This document shows positions 1-6,578 of a stretch of DNA of 16,426 nt, one piece after another. Source of the stretch: Mariniphaga sp. Its GTDB lineage: Bacteria; Bacteroidota; Bacteroidia; Bacteroidales; Prolixibacteraceae. Within the stretch, counting starts at the first letter, position 1. Each line of letters begins with the position of its first letter. The position numbers were made by a program, and so were the translations under genes. A model generated the notes under the pieces. It was not told where the DNA came from, searched no databases, and was given only the letters and a program-made list of their open reading frames with translations. Where the stretch lies: the NCBI GenBank assembly GCA_013203525.1, contig JABMQB010000799.1, positions 1-16,426 on the forward strand, written 5' to 3'.

Positions 1-176
1 ACAATATGGTTAATCCCCAGTTTTTTGGCAACCTCAACAGTATCATCCTTGCTTAAATCATCAACCAGGATTACCTCATCCACAATTGAGAAGTCAATTT
101 CCTTATAGGTAATTTCCAGCGTTTTGGAAGCATTATAGGCAGGTAAAACAACTATAACTTTTTTACCATTTATCAT
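1..176 (-). CDS. Glycosyltransferase family 2, N-terminal part (runs off the window)
   Basis: I translated this myself from the left edge. It reads in from an ATG at 176 and stays open to base 1, giving 58 residues that begin MINGKKVIVVLPAYNASKTL. Two GT2 (GT-A fold) hallmarks are visible: the first beta strand with LPAYNASKTL at residues 11-20, and the nucleotide-sugar binding strand VDEVILVDDLSKDD at about residues 33-46, which holds the usual DD pair. Family members transfer a sugar from a nucleotide- or lipid-linked donor at the cytoplasmic membrane; the substrate cannot be told from this fragment. A near-consensus -7 box (TATTTTTA on the minus strand, 194-201) lies just upstream and would give a very short leader. 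The catalytic DxD and everything after it are outside the window. Confidence 0.85.
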   Translation of the reverse strand, partial: MINGKKVIVVLPAYNASKTLEITYKEIDFSIVDEVILVDDLSKDDTVEVAKKLGINHI

Positions 177-236
177 TTTTTGTATTTTTTGTCTAAAAAT
201 AGAAAGAATTAAATGTTTTTGTGTAGAAATAGAAAT

Positions 237-647
237 TTATCCTACAACTCTGGTAAAATTCAGGTTCCACATAATGCCATAGCGGTCGGTAAGAATAGCA
301 TAACTGGTTCCCCAAAATGATTCCTGAAGCGGAGTTTTTATACTTGCTCCTTCTGATATTATTTCATAAACCTCAGCTAATTGTTCTTTACTTTCGAATT
401 CAATGGTTAATGATTGATTATCACCTGCAGCAACTTTTTTCCCTTCAAAAGAATCAGAAGCATAGAATTTATTTACACCAAATTCAAATTTTGAATGTAG
501 AATATTATTCCCAAATTTTGGATTAAATTCTGCCGGAGCATCTTTATACCGTTCCATATAAATGATATCTCCACCAAAGCATTTTATGTAGAATTTTAAT
601 GCTTCTTCGCAATCACCACTAAAAACCAAAGTTGGTATAATCTCCAT
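237..647 (-). CDS. VOC-family protein, PhnB/YjdN-like (glyoxalase fold)
   Basis: This is a 136-residue protein beginning MEIIPTLVFSGDCEEALKFY, the typical opening of the PhnB/YjdN-like branch of the vicinal oxygen chelate superfamily (old database label '3-demethylubiquinone-9 3-methyltransferase'). The sequence has the paired beta-alpha-beta-beta-beta layout expected of the fold. The second half contains a SFWGTSYAILTDRYGIMWNL stretch near the C-terminus, which is the usual family ending. Substrate and metal dependence are unknown, so an enzymatic name is not justified. The frame stays open upstream to a TTG at 674, but that TTG is part of a good -7 promoter box (672-679), so the ATG at 647 is the better start. 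It is a single gene between the glycosyltransferase and the ATPase remnant, with about 60-90 bp on each side, and is probably monocistronic. Confidence 0.85.
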   Translation of the reverse strand: MEIIPTLVFSGDCEEALKFYIKCFGGDIIYMERYKDAPAEFNPKFGNNILHSKFEFGVNKFYASDSFEGKKVAAGDNQSLTIEFESKEQLAEVYEIISEGASIKTPLQESFWGTSYAILTDRYGIMWNLNFTRVVG

Positions 648-671
648 TTTTGCTGTTAGTTTAAGTTTCTG

Positions 672-679
672 CAAAAATA
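672..679 (-). promoter_or_regulatory. Putative Bacteroidetes -7 box for the VOC gene
   Basis: The minus strand reads TATTTTTG, a full match to the Bacteroidetes sigma-ABfr -7 consensus TAnnTTTG, 24 bases upstream of the ATG at 647. No convincing -33 TTTG was found. AT-rich DNA gives such matches by chance, so the support comes from position rather than sequence alone. Confidence 0.4.
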
Positions 680-738
680 GAGTTTTTATGAATGAGAAAA
701 TAATCCAATTTAGAATTTCTGTAAAATAAATTCTGCTA

Positions 739-1260
739 TTAAGAAACTCTGAATTTGATTTTTGCCATTAAACGGGTTGAAAATGTAGCAAAAGCAACTA
801 CCGAAACCGAGCTGATTGGCATCAGTATAGCTGCTATTATGGGTGACAGGTTTCCTGAAACTGCAAAACTAATTCCGATAATATTGTATAAAAAGGAAAT
901 AGCAAAACTTATATAAACGATTTTTAAAGATGTTTTTGTGAACCGAATAAACCGGGCAAGTAATTCAAATCTTGATGCTTCAAGAACAGCATCGCTTGCA
1001 GGAGAAAAATGATAGGCTTTGTCGGCAATGGTTAAAGCTACATCGCTTTGCATTAAAGCACCGGCATCGTTTAATCCATCGCCGGTCATTAAAATATTTT
1101 TGCCTTCTGCTTGTAACTTTTCAACAAATTCTGCTTTGTCTCCGGGTTTTTGGTTAAAATACATATTCCCGATCGGGAAATAGTATAATAGGTTTTCTGA
1201 ATTTACTTTTAGGTATAATACTATTGACAATAAAATAAACCACAATTTTTTCGGGAAGGG
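739..1260 (-). pseudogene. Heavy-metal P-type ATPase, C-terminal remnant
   Basis: About 170 residues match only the end of a P1B-type (CopA/CcoI-like) ATPase. NQKPGDKAEFVEKLQ is followed by the hinge motif MTGDGLNDAGALMQSDVAL, then FSPASDAVLEASRF, and finally two hydrophobic segments (around KIVYISFAISFLYNIIGISF and SPIIAAILMPISSVSVVAFA) that correspond to the last membrane helices. A complete enzyme is roughly 650-850 residues. The N-terminal metal-binding domain, the CPx membrane helix, the actuator TGE and the DKTGT phosphorylation site are all absent. The frame has no normal start: its first possible start is a TTG at 1245, and the first ATG (1164) lies inside the conserved region. Recognisable similarity begins near position 1170. 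Upstream, the frame continues without a stop to the TAA of modC at 1261-1263. It is almost certainly non-functional as a pump; a short membrane protein made by chance cannot be excluded. Confidence 0.8.
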
Positions 1261-2343
1261 TTAATAGATTTTCAATGCTACCGATTTAAATAAACAATAA
1301 ATATTCTGGCCGGGCTCCAGATTCATTTTTTTTCGTGAGGCTTCTGTAATTTCAACCAATAGTTTTTCTCCCGCATCGACCAGGCAAAAAGAGTATCCAT
1401 TTCTGGAGAAAACCTTTTCAATTTTACCCGGAATTTGATTTCGAAGAGAGATACCTTCAACGGGCGCTAATGAAACCGCAATATCTTCCGGGCGAATTAA
1501 TACCTTAACTTTTGAATCCCGTTCTATTTTAGTTTGAAAAGAACTGCTTATTGCCTGTATTTTAAATTCGTGATTAAAACTTTTTAATAAAACAATGTTA
1601 TTTGATTCAAAAAATTCAAACACCAAAAGGTCAAAGGCATTATAAATTCCAGCGCCTTGCATAATTGTTAGGTTCTTTTCGTTGGCTATCAAATCACGAA
1701 AAAGGCCCGATGCGGAAATTTTACCATCATTTAATAAAATCAGATAATTGGTTAAGCTCAATAAATCAGGAAGATCATGGCTGACTACCAGCATAGGAAT
1801 TTGAAACATTCTGTTAATATCGACGAGATAAGGGATAATATTTTCACGAAGTTTTACATCGACAGCTGCAAATGGTTCGTCTAATAATAACAAATTGGGT
1901 GAACTTAACAATGCCCTGCCCAAAGCTACTCTTTGTCTTTCACCTCCAGAACATTCATCGGGGAGTTTTGAAAGTAAGTTGCGAATGTCCAGAATTTCAA
2001 CCACCTCATCCAATCCAATTCGGCTATTTAGTTTAAGTCCGTATTTCAGATTTTTCAGGATAGTTAGATGTGGAAATAAGCGGTCATTTTGAAATAAATA
2101 ACCAATTCTTCTGTTTCTGACTGGAATATTTTTTTTATTTTTTTTATCAAAAACACATTCATCATTTATTGAGATATTCCCTTCATTAGGAGTTATGATT
2201 CCGGCAATTGCATTTAAAAGGGTGGTTTTACCCTGCCCCGAGGGACCGTATATTCCGGTAATACCTGACGGGAATTCCTGAACGATATTTAGCACGAAGC
2301 TATCAATTCTTAAGCTGATATTTATTTTCAGGAAGTTTCCCAT
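1261..2343 (-). CDS. modC: Molybdate ABC transporter, ATP-binding protein ModC
   Basis: This 360-residue ABC ATPase powers molybdate (possibly also tungstate) import through ModB. Visible motifs in order are Walker A GPSGQGKT (33-40), the Q-loop in YLFQNDRLF (Gln85), the signature CSGGERQRVALGRALL (131-146), Walker B LLLLDEP (151-157) and the switch histidine in VVSHD (His189). The signature has Cys where most ModC proteins have Leu. The last 80 or so residues (from VLIRPEDIAVS) form the TOBE/Mop-type regulatory domain seen in ModC, which senses oxyanion. The start ATG lies inside the 3' end of modB, a 16-base overlap that implies translational coupling. The gene is followed without a gap by an ATPase remnant in the same frame. 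Assignment as ModC rests on motif content plus modA and modB upstream. Confidence 0.93.
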   Translation of the reverse strand: MGNFLKINISLRIDSFVLNIVQEFPSGITGIYGPSGQGKTTLLNAIAGIITPNEGNISINDECVFDKKNKKNIPVRNRRIGYLFQNDRLFPHLTILKNLKYGLKLNSRIGLDEVVEILDIRNLLSKLPDECSGGERQRVALGRALLSSPNLLLLDEPFAAVDVKLRENIIPYLVDINRMFQIPMLVVSHDLPDLLSLTNYLILLNDGKISASGLFRDLIANEKNLTIMQGAGIYNAFDLLVFEFFESNNIVLLKSFNHEFKIQAISSSFQTKIERDSKVKVLIRPEDIAVSLAPVEGISLRNQIPGKIEKVFSRNGYSFCLVDAGEKLLVEITEASRKKMNLEPGQNIYCLFKSVALKIY

Positions 2344-3038
2344 TTCCTTTTTCTTTTAATTACTTTTCTGTTGAGATATTCAGCAAAGATCATTGCTGCA
2401 AGCGAAATAATTATGGATGCCAGAACCAGTTTAAATGTAGATGATTCCTGTCCTGGAATTTGCATTTTTGAAAAAATAGCCAGTGGCAGTGTTTGAGTTT
2501 CTCCCTGAATATTTCCGGCAAATGTAATGGTTGCACCAAATTCACCGAGGCTGCGGGCAAAACTTAGAATAAATCCACTAATAACTCCTGGTAGTGCCAA
2601 TGGCAGTGTTATCGTAAAAAATACTTTAAATCCTGATGCACCAAGGGTTTGCGCAGCTTCTTCATAGTTCCGGTCGACTAATTCAATGGCTAAGCGAATA
2701 GAACGGGTTACCAGAGGAAATGATACAACAACTGAGGCTATTACAGCAGCCCAAAAAGAAAAAGCTATACTTATTCCCAAGGCATCATTTAACCATTTTC
2801 CTAAAAATCCATTCACACCAAATATTAGCAATAAGAGATAACCAGTTGTAACGGGGGGAAGAACAAGAGGCAAATGAATAATGCCCTCAAAAACCGGTTT
2901 TCCGTAAAAATCTTTTCTTGCAAGAAACCAGCCAATACCGATTGCAAATGGTAAAGCGATAACCGTACATATGAGAGCAACCTTCAATGAAAGATAGATT
3001 GCTGACCATTCTTCGGGTGAATAATTAAATAATTCCAT
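2328..3038 (-). CDS. modB: Molybdate ABC transporter, permease ModB
   Basis: This is a 236-residue integral membrane protein and the channel subunit of the ModABC importer. Hydrophobic stretches suggest five to six membrane helices (about residues 15-38, 50-72, 92-112, 140-160 and 203-220). The cytoplasmic EAA loop that docks on ModC is clear, with EEAAQTLGASGFKVF at 126-140 and the glycine-proline turn LPLALPGVISGF following. ARSLGEFGATITFAGN (161-176) is characteristic of molybdate/tungstate permeases. Length is normal for ModB (about 225-235). The gene starts 8 bases after the modA stop and its end overlaps modC by 16 bases, so all three are read from one transcript. Confidence 0.95.
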   Translation of the reverse strand: MELFNYSPEEWSAIYLSLKVALICTVIALPFAIGIGWFLARKDFYGKPVFEGIIHLPLVLPPVTTGYLLLLIFGVNGFLGKWLNDALGISIAFSFWAAVIASVVVSFPLVTRSIRLAIELVDRNYEEAAQTLGASGFKVFFTITLPLALPGVISGFILSFARSLGEFGATITFAGNIQGETQTLPLAIFSKMQIPGQESSTFKLVLASIIISLAAMIFAEYLNRKVIKRKRKWETS

Positions 3039-3046
3039 TCAAAAAA

Positions 3047-3805
3047 TTATAGAATAAAACCGTATTTTTTCCAAATTAATTTTGCCTGATCAGAAATGAT
3101 AAAAGTATAAAAATTCATTGTTAATTCAGTTTTGTGCTCTTTAATAACAGCACTGTAATATCCGATTGGTAGATGAAAAGTGTCAGGAATTTCACCGACT
3201 ATTTTCACTTTTTTAGATTTTTGTGCATCTGTTTTATAAACTATCCCGACTTCGACTTCTCCAAGTTCAACCACCATTAAAGCCGACCTAACATCTTTTG
3301 CCGGGATGATTCGATTTTTCAGATTGTTGTAAAATCCTGCATTTTGTAGAGCTTCTCTTGCATAGGTTCCAGCTGGGACATATTCGGGATCGCCAATTGA
3401 CAGGCGACCCTGAAAAGAATCAGGGAATGAAGCCCCGGGTTTAAAAGGGATGCTTTCAACCAATGAGGATAAAGGCACAATAATTACAAGTGAGTTCCCT
3501 GCTATTCGTGAAATAGTATTTACTTCAATTAATCCAAGATTCTCCGTATGGTCCATCCATTTCTTATTTGCCGATATAAATATATCAGCGGGTGCACCAT
3601 GCTCTATTTGACGGGCTAAAGTACCCGACGATGCAATATTAAGTTTGATATTAATATCATTTGATTTTTCAAATTTACTTTCAATATCCAACATCACATC
3701 GGTAAGGCTGGCTGCACAAAAAACAATTAACTGTGGTTTGTTCTTTTTTTCGTTGCACGAGATTATTAAAATAGTAGTAATAATTAATAGTATAGTTTTT
3801 TTCAT
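3047..3805 (-). CDS. modA: Molybdate-binding lipoprotein ModA
   Basis: This is a 252-residue substrate-binding protein of the molybdate importer. The N-terminus MKKTILLIITTILIISC is a lipoprotein signal with lipobox IISC and lipidated Cys17, so the protein is anchored rather than freely periplasmic. Family signatures follow: FCAASLTDVM (29-38) and IASSGTLARQIEHGAPAD (57-74), whose serines match the oxyanion-contacting serines of E. coli ModA. Further on, VPAGTYAREAL and VGIVYKTDA are the usual positions of the remaining ligand contacts, including the conserved tyrosine. Specificity between molybdate and tungstate cannot be decided here. An AGAGG-like ribosome site lies just before the ATG. 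The gene follows a GNAT gene after 33 bases and precedes modB by 8, so it sits inside an operon. Confidence 0.93.
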   Translation of the reverse strand: MKKTILLIITTILIISCNEKKNKPQLIVFCAASLTDVMLDIESKFEKSNDINIKLNIASSGTLARQIEHGAPADIFISANKKWMDHTENLGLIEVNTISRIAGNSLVIIVPLSSLVESIPFKPGASFPDSFQGRLSIGDPEYVPAGTYAREALQNAGFYNNLKNRIIPAKDVRSALMVVELGEVEVGIVYKTDAQKSKKVKIVGEIPDTFHLPIGYYSAVIKEHKTELTMNFYTFIISDQAKLIWKKYGFIL

Positions 3806-3838
3806 AACCTCTACCTTTTTCTGGTAAATTAAGTATAA

Positions 3839-4312
3839 TTATTTTAGTTTCTTTTCCCAGAACAAATAAGGTGTTTCTCCCTCTGAGAATCCTGCCTTTT
3901 TGTATAAGTTTTTAGCTTTAGTGTTATCGCCTCTAACTTCCAGGGTAAGTTTAATACAACCTTCATTAGTTGCATAATCAGAAATTTTATTCATTAAAAA
4001 TTGCCCGATTCCCATTTTTCTGAATTCAGGTAAAACAATAAAATCATGAATGTTTAATAAAGGTAAGGTAGCGAATGTCCCAAAACTCAAATTGCAATTT
4101 GCCAAAGCCACAATTTCATTATTAATTGAAACAAAAAATCCCCGATATCCTGTGTGTTTTTTTAAACCTTCAATTATTGACGGGGCCAAATGCTCAGGCA
4201 TTGGTTCTCCAATACCCATTTCATCTTCCATATAAGCATTGAGAAGTCGAAGCAAATTACTGCAATGAGTTTCATCTATCAGATCCACATGTATGAATTT
4301 TTTTATTGTCAT
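3839..4312 (-). CDS. GNAT-family N-acetyltransferase
   Basis: This 157-residue protein has a complete GNAT fold. Motif A, which binds the acetyl-CoA pyrophosphate, is LPEFRKMGIGQFLMNKI (94-110, with R98-x-x-G101-x-G103). It is preceded by the beta strand IHDFIVLP, and motif B is NTKAKNLYKKAGF (130-142). The substrate is unknown; sequence of this type is found in small-molecule and peptide acetyltransferases alike. It is the first gene of the run GNAT-modA-modB-modC, 33 bases upstream of modA and on the same strand, so it is probably co-transcribed. A functional link with molybdate transport is not established. The ATG is preceded directly by AAAGG, and a -7 box lies 41 bases upstream. Confidence 0.88.
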   Translation of the reverse strand: MTIKKFIHVDLIDETHCSNLLRLLNAYMEDEMGIGEPMPEHLAPSIIEGLKKHTGYRGFFVSINNEIVALANCNLSFGTFATLPLLNIHDFIVLPEFRKMGIGQFLMNKISDYATNEGCIKLTLEVRGDNTKAKNLYKKAGFSEGETPYLFWEKKLK

Positions 4313-4324
4313 CCTTTAAAAAAC

Positions 4325-4342
4325 AGCTATTTTTCAGAATAG
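4325..4342 (-). promoter_or_regulatory. Small leader hairpin followed by a T-run, upstream of GNAT-modABC
   Basis: On the minus strand GCTATT and AATAGC form a perfect 6-bp stem with a 6-base loop, followed at once by TGTTTTTT, between the putative promoter and the GNAT start codon at 4312. The form is that of a weak attenuator, but only two of the six pairs are G-C. It could equally be chance in AT-rich DNA. No match to the molybdenum-cofactor riboswitch was recognised. Confidence 0.25.
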
Positions 4343-4352
4343 CATTACCTAT

Positions 4353-4360
4353 ACAAACAT
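4353..4360 (-). promoter_or_regulatory. Putative -7 box for the GNAT-modABC operon
   Basis: The minus strand reads TATGTTTG, a full match to TAnnTTTG, 41 bases before the GNAT ATG. A TTTG occurs upstream but only 11 bases away, which is shorter than the usual spacing. Position in the only sizeable gap before the operon supports it. The 4313-4541 gap holds no coding sequence that I can support. Confidence 0.4.
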
Positions 4361-4541
4361 ATCAATTTAGATCAAACTTAAATTTATTATTTATCAGAAA
4401 TATTTTTTGAATTTAAAATTGTATTTTTTATGATCTGTATATTTGCTTATTGGTTGGAAATGTGAAAATTGAAATTTGAGATGGACATTTAAATATTTGA
4501 TTTAAAATCTTAATTTAGCAGCCTGATTAAAAAAAAAAGCC

Positions 4542-5276
4542 GTGGAAAAATGTTTGGTAATTATTCCAACTTATAACGAGAAGGAGAATGTAGAGCGGAT
4601 GATAAGAAAGGTGTTTACACTGGAAACTCCTTTTCATTTGTTAATTGTTGAAGATAACTCGCCTGACGGGACAGCCAATATTGTTAAAAAATTGCAATCC
4701 GAATTTTCTGATAAACTACACATAATTGAAAGGCAAGGGAAGCAGGGCTTAGGAACAGCCTATATTGCCGGGTTTAATTGGGCTATCGAAAAAGGATACG
4801 ACTATATATTTGAAATGGATTGTGATTTTTCGCATAACCCCGATGACCTTGAACGGCTTTATAAAGCTGCTACGGAAGGAGCAGATGTCGCAATCGGATC
4901 GCGTTATATCTCGGGGATTAATGTGGTAAACTGGCCGCTGGGCCGGGTGTTAATGTCGTATTTTGCTTCAATGTATGTTCGGATTGTAACCGGGATGAAT
5001 ATAAAAGATACAACAGCTGGGTTCAAATGTTTTAGAAGGAAAGTACTTGAATCTATTGATTTCAATCATATAAAAATGAAAGGTTATGGATTTCAGGTTG
5101 AAATGAAGTTTACAGCTTATAAGCATGGTTTTAATATAGTTGAAGTGCCAATTGTTTTTATCGATCGTGAAGAGGGTACCTCAAAAATGAGTGGTGGTAT
5201 TTTTAGCGAAGCACTTTGGGGAGTTTTTAAAATGAAAATCAATAGTTTATTCAAAAAATACAAAAAACCCGAATAA
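4542..5276 (+). CDS. Polyprenol-phosphate mannosyltransferase-like GT2 (DPM1 type)
   Basis: This 244-residue glycosyltransferase is of the DPM1-like type and probably moves a hexose from a nucleotide sugar to polyprenyl phosphate on the cytoplasmic face of the membrane. Features in order: VIIPTYNEKENV (6-17), LLIVEDNSPDGT (33-44), GLGTAYIAGFNWAI (69-82) and the metal-binding DCD in FEMDCDFSHNPDD (D93, D95). After these come GSRYISG, the TTAGFKCFRRKVL block, and KGYGFQVEM with VFIDREEGTSKMSGG near the end. No C-terminal membrane domain is present, as in the short bacterial and yeast-type enzymes. The start is a GTG: an in-frame TGA lies six codons upstream and no ATG is available. A near-consensus -7 box (TAATTTAG, 4511-4518) precedes it. 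A hairpin terminator follows. Sugar specificity is inferred only. Confidence 0.9.
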   Translation: MEKCLVIIPTYNEKENVERMIRKVFTLETPFHLLIVEDNSPDGTANIVKKLQSEFSDKLHIIERQGKQGLGTAYIAGFNWAIEKGYDYIFEMDCDFSHNPDDLERLYKAATEGADVAIGSRYISGINVVNWPLGRVLMSYFASMYVRIVTGMNIKDTTAGFKCFRRKVLESIDFNHIKMKGYGFQVEMKFTAYKHGFNIVEVPIVFIDREEGTSKMSGGIFSEALWGVFKMKINSLFKKYKKPE

Positions 5277-5299
5277 TAATTATTTTAGAAATATAGTAA

Positions 5300-5328
5300 A
5301 GAGTTGCAATTCGCAGCTCTTTTTTTTT
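5300..5328 (+). terminator. Rho-independent terminator after the DPM1-like gene
   Basis: AGAGTTGC and GCAGCTCT form an 8-bp stem (one G-U pair) around the loop AATTC, followed by nine T residues, 24 bases after the stop codon. It separates the glycosyltransferase from the sigma-factor unit. Confidence 0.85.
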
Positions 5329-5348
5329 GAAAAAAACTTTCCGTAAGT

Positions 5349-5376
5349 TGTAACAAATTCAATCTGGCTTGTCTAT
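5349..5376 (+). promoter_or_regulatory. Putative ECF-type (autoregulated) promoter of the sigma-factor gene
   Basis: TGTAACA (5349-5355) and GTCTAT (5371-5376) are separated by 15 bases and lie 20 bases before the ATG of the sigma gene. A TAAC-containing -35 element and a GTC-containing -10 element with this spacing are the general form of ECF sigma promoters, and ECF operons are often autoregulated. Specificity for this sigma factor is inference. Confidence 0.5.
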
Positions 5377-5396
5377 GTAATCAGATAGTAAGATTT

Positions 5397-5912
5397 ATGG
5401 AAAATAAAGAGAAATATTTTACTGGAATTTTTAATGCAAATAAAGACAGAGTTTACAGGATATGTTGTTCGTATGTTAGAAGCATCCAAAACAGGAAGGA
5501 TTTATATCAGGAAATTTTTATGAAGATTTGGGAAAACCTTTCTTCATTTAGAAAGGAAAGTCATATTAATACCTGGATTTATAGAATATCGATAAACACG
5601 GCAATTAATTATTGTAAGCTTCAGTCAAAAACTGAAAACAGATGTATTGAAATTAGAAACGATTTATTTAATGAACCAGAAAGTGGAACTTTTAAAAAGC
5701 TAGAAACTGAACAGGAACTTGAAAAAATGTTCGAAGCGATTAATTCGCTTCCTGTATTGGAAAAAACTATCGTTTCTTTGGAACTTGAGGGGCTTGAGCA
5801 AGCTGCTATTGCTGAAATTTGTGGTATTTCGGAAGTAAATGTAAGGGTTAAGTTTCATCGAATTAAGAAAAAAATTCAAAAATTAATGGAGGAAAACAAC
5901 AATGAATTTTAA
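5397..5912 (+). CDS. ECF-type RNA polymerase sigma factor
   Basis: This 171-residue sigma-70 family protein has only regions 2 and 4, as in ECF (group IV) sigmas. Region 2 spans about residues 11-76 and includes the core-binding and -10 recognition stretch DLYQEIFMKIWENLSSF followed by INTWIYRISINTAINY. Region 4 spans about 112-163, with INSLPVLEKTIVSLELEGL and the helix-turn-helix AAIAEICGISEVNVRVKFHR. The short linker between them (about 80-110) is acidic and polar. The gene has its own likely promoter and overlaps the next gene by 11 bases, the normal arrangement for a sigma and its membrane-bound partner. The signal it answers cannot be read from the sequence. Confidence 0.93.
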   Translation: MENKEKYFTGIFNANKDRVYRICCSYVRSIQNRKDLYQEIFMKIWENLSSFRKESHINTWIYRISINTAINYCKLQSKTENRCIEIRNDLFNEPESGTFKKLETEQELEKMFEAINSLPVLEKTIVSLELEGLEQAAIAEICGISEVNVRVKFHRIKKKIQKLMEENNNEF

Positions 5913-6513
5913 TCAGATTACAGAAAATTACGAAAAAATGAAATCTCCCATTTCAGATTTTTCATTTCAGGGGAGTTCAAAAAGAAGTTTTAGTGATTTT
6001 ATTTCATTTCTTAAATCAGAAGATTTAAAATCAAAAAAAATTATAAAAAGATTTTACGTTATTTACGTGATTGCAGCAATATTTTATATCCTTTTATTTA
6101 TTGTAAATCCTGACCCCGAACTGACTTTTCAGGCACGTATTTCAGGAAGTTGTTTTATTGTAGCTTTTTTAATATATATTCATTTATTCCGCAATAAATA
6201 TATAAAGTTGAAGAAAATTGACTACCTCGCAGCATCCAGGCATTTTCTTGCCGATGCAAAAAAAAGGTTTAGTTTTTGGAATAAAGAGCTGTTTTGGATG
6301 ATACCAACTTTTATACTGATAGATTATGGAGCCACCTTTTCTTTAACCAAGTATATTAATATAACTAATATTATAACTGAAATTCTTTTAATACAGTTAG
6401 GTTATTTTTGCCTAATAGTGATTAGTTTTTATTTTGGAAGGCTGGACTGGAAGAAAAAGAAAATGCCAATATTTAATAAAATTACAAATATTCTAGCCGA
6501 GTTCGAAGAATAA
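5902..6513 (+). CDS. Four-helix membrane protein, candidate partner/anti-sigma of the ECF factor
   Basis: This 203-residue protein is not recognised as a named family. It has a soluble N-terminal part of about 50 residues (rich in Ser, Phe and Lys), then hydrophobic segments at about 51-68, 80-96, 130-148 and 157-178, and a basic tail ending ILAEFEE. Between helices 2 and 3 there is a charged segment of about 33 residues. No zinc anti-sigma motif (HxxxCxxC) and no FecR-type domain is seen. The start ATG lies inside the 3' end of the sigma gene (11-base overlap) and is served by a clear GGAGG nine bases upstream, stronger than most ribosome sites in this window. Tight coupling to the sigma gene suggests that it holds the sigma factor at the membrane, but that is inference from position only. 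Confidence 0.75.
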   Translation: MNFNQITENYEKMKSPISDFSFQGSSKRSFSDFISFLKSEDLKSKKIIKRFYVIYVIAAIFYILLFIVNPDPELTFQARISGSCFIVAFLIYIHLFRNKYIKLKKIDYLAASRHFLADAKKRFSFWNKELFWMIPTFILIDYGATFSLTKYINITNIITEILLIQLGYFCLIVISFYFGRLDWKKKKMPIFNKITNILAEFEE

Positions 6514-6554
6514 ATTCATATCCGTTTTCAAATCTCCATTCAATTCAAATAATG

Positions 6555-6562
6555 TACCTTTG
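6555..6562 (+). promoter_or_regulatory. Putative -7 box for pyrC-mobA
   Basis: TACCTTTG is a full match to TAnnTTTG, 16 bases before the ATG at 6579. It would place the transcript start at about 6567-6570 and so rules out the upstream in-frame ATG at 6552 as a start. No clear -33 element is seen. Confidence 0.5.
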
Positions 6563-6578
6563 TAAAAAAAGTGAGGAG

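Noticed and set aside
739..1245. Reading the ATPase fragment as an intact small membrane protein gene
   Set aside because: The only start candidates are a TTG or an ATG inside the conserved cytoplasmic domain, and the product would be a fragment of the P-domain plus two helices.
4313..4541. Molybdenum-cofactor riboswitch or ModE operator upstream of the mod operon
   Set aside because: The gap is AT-rich and has only one short hairpin; none of the conserved riboswitch structure and no clear ModE palindrome could be seen.
5902..6513. Naming the 203-residue membrane protein a zinc-binding anti-sigma factor
   Set aside because: The HxxxCxxC motif is absent; only its position next to the sigma gene supports a regulatory role.
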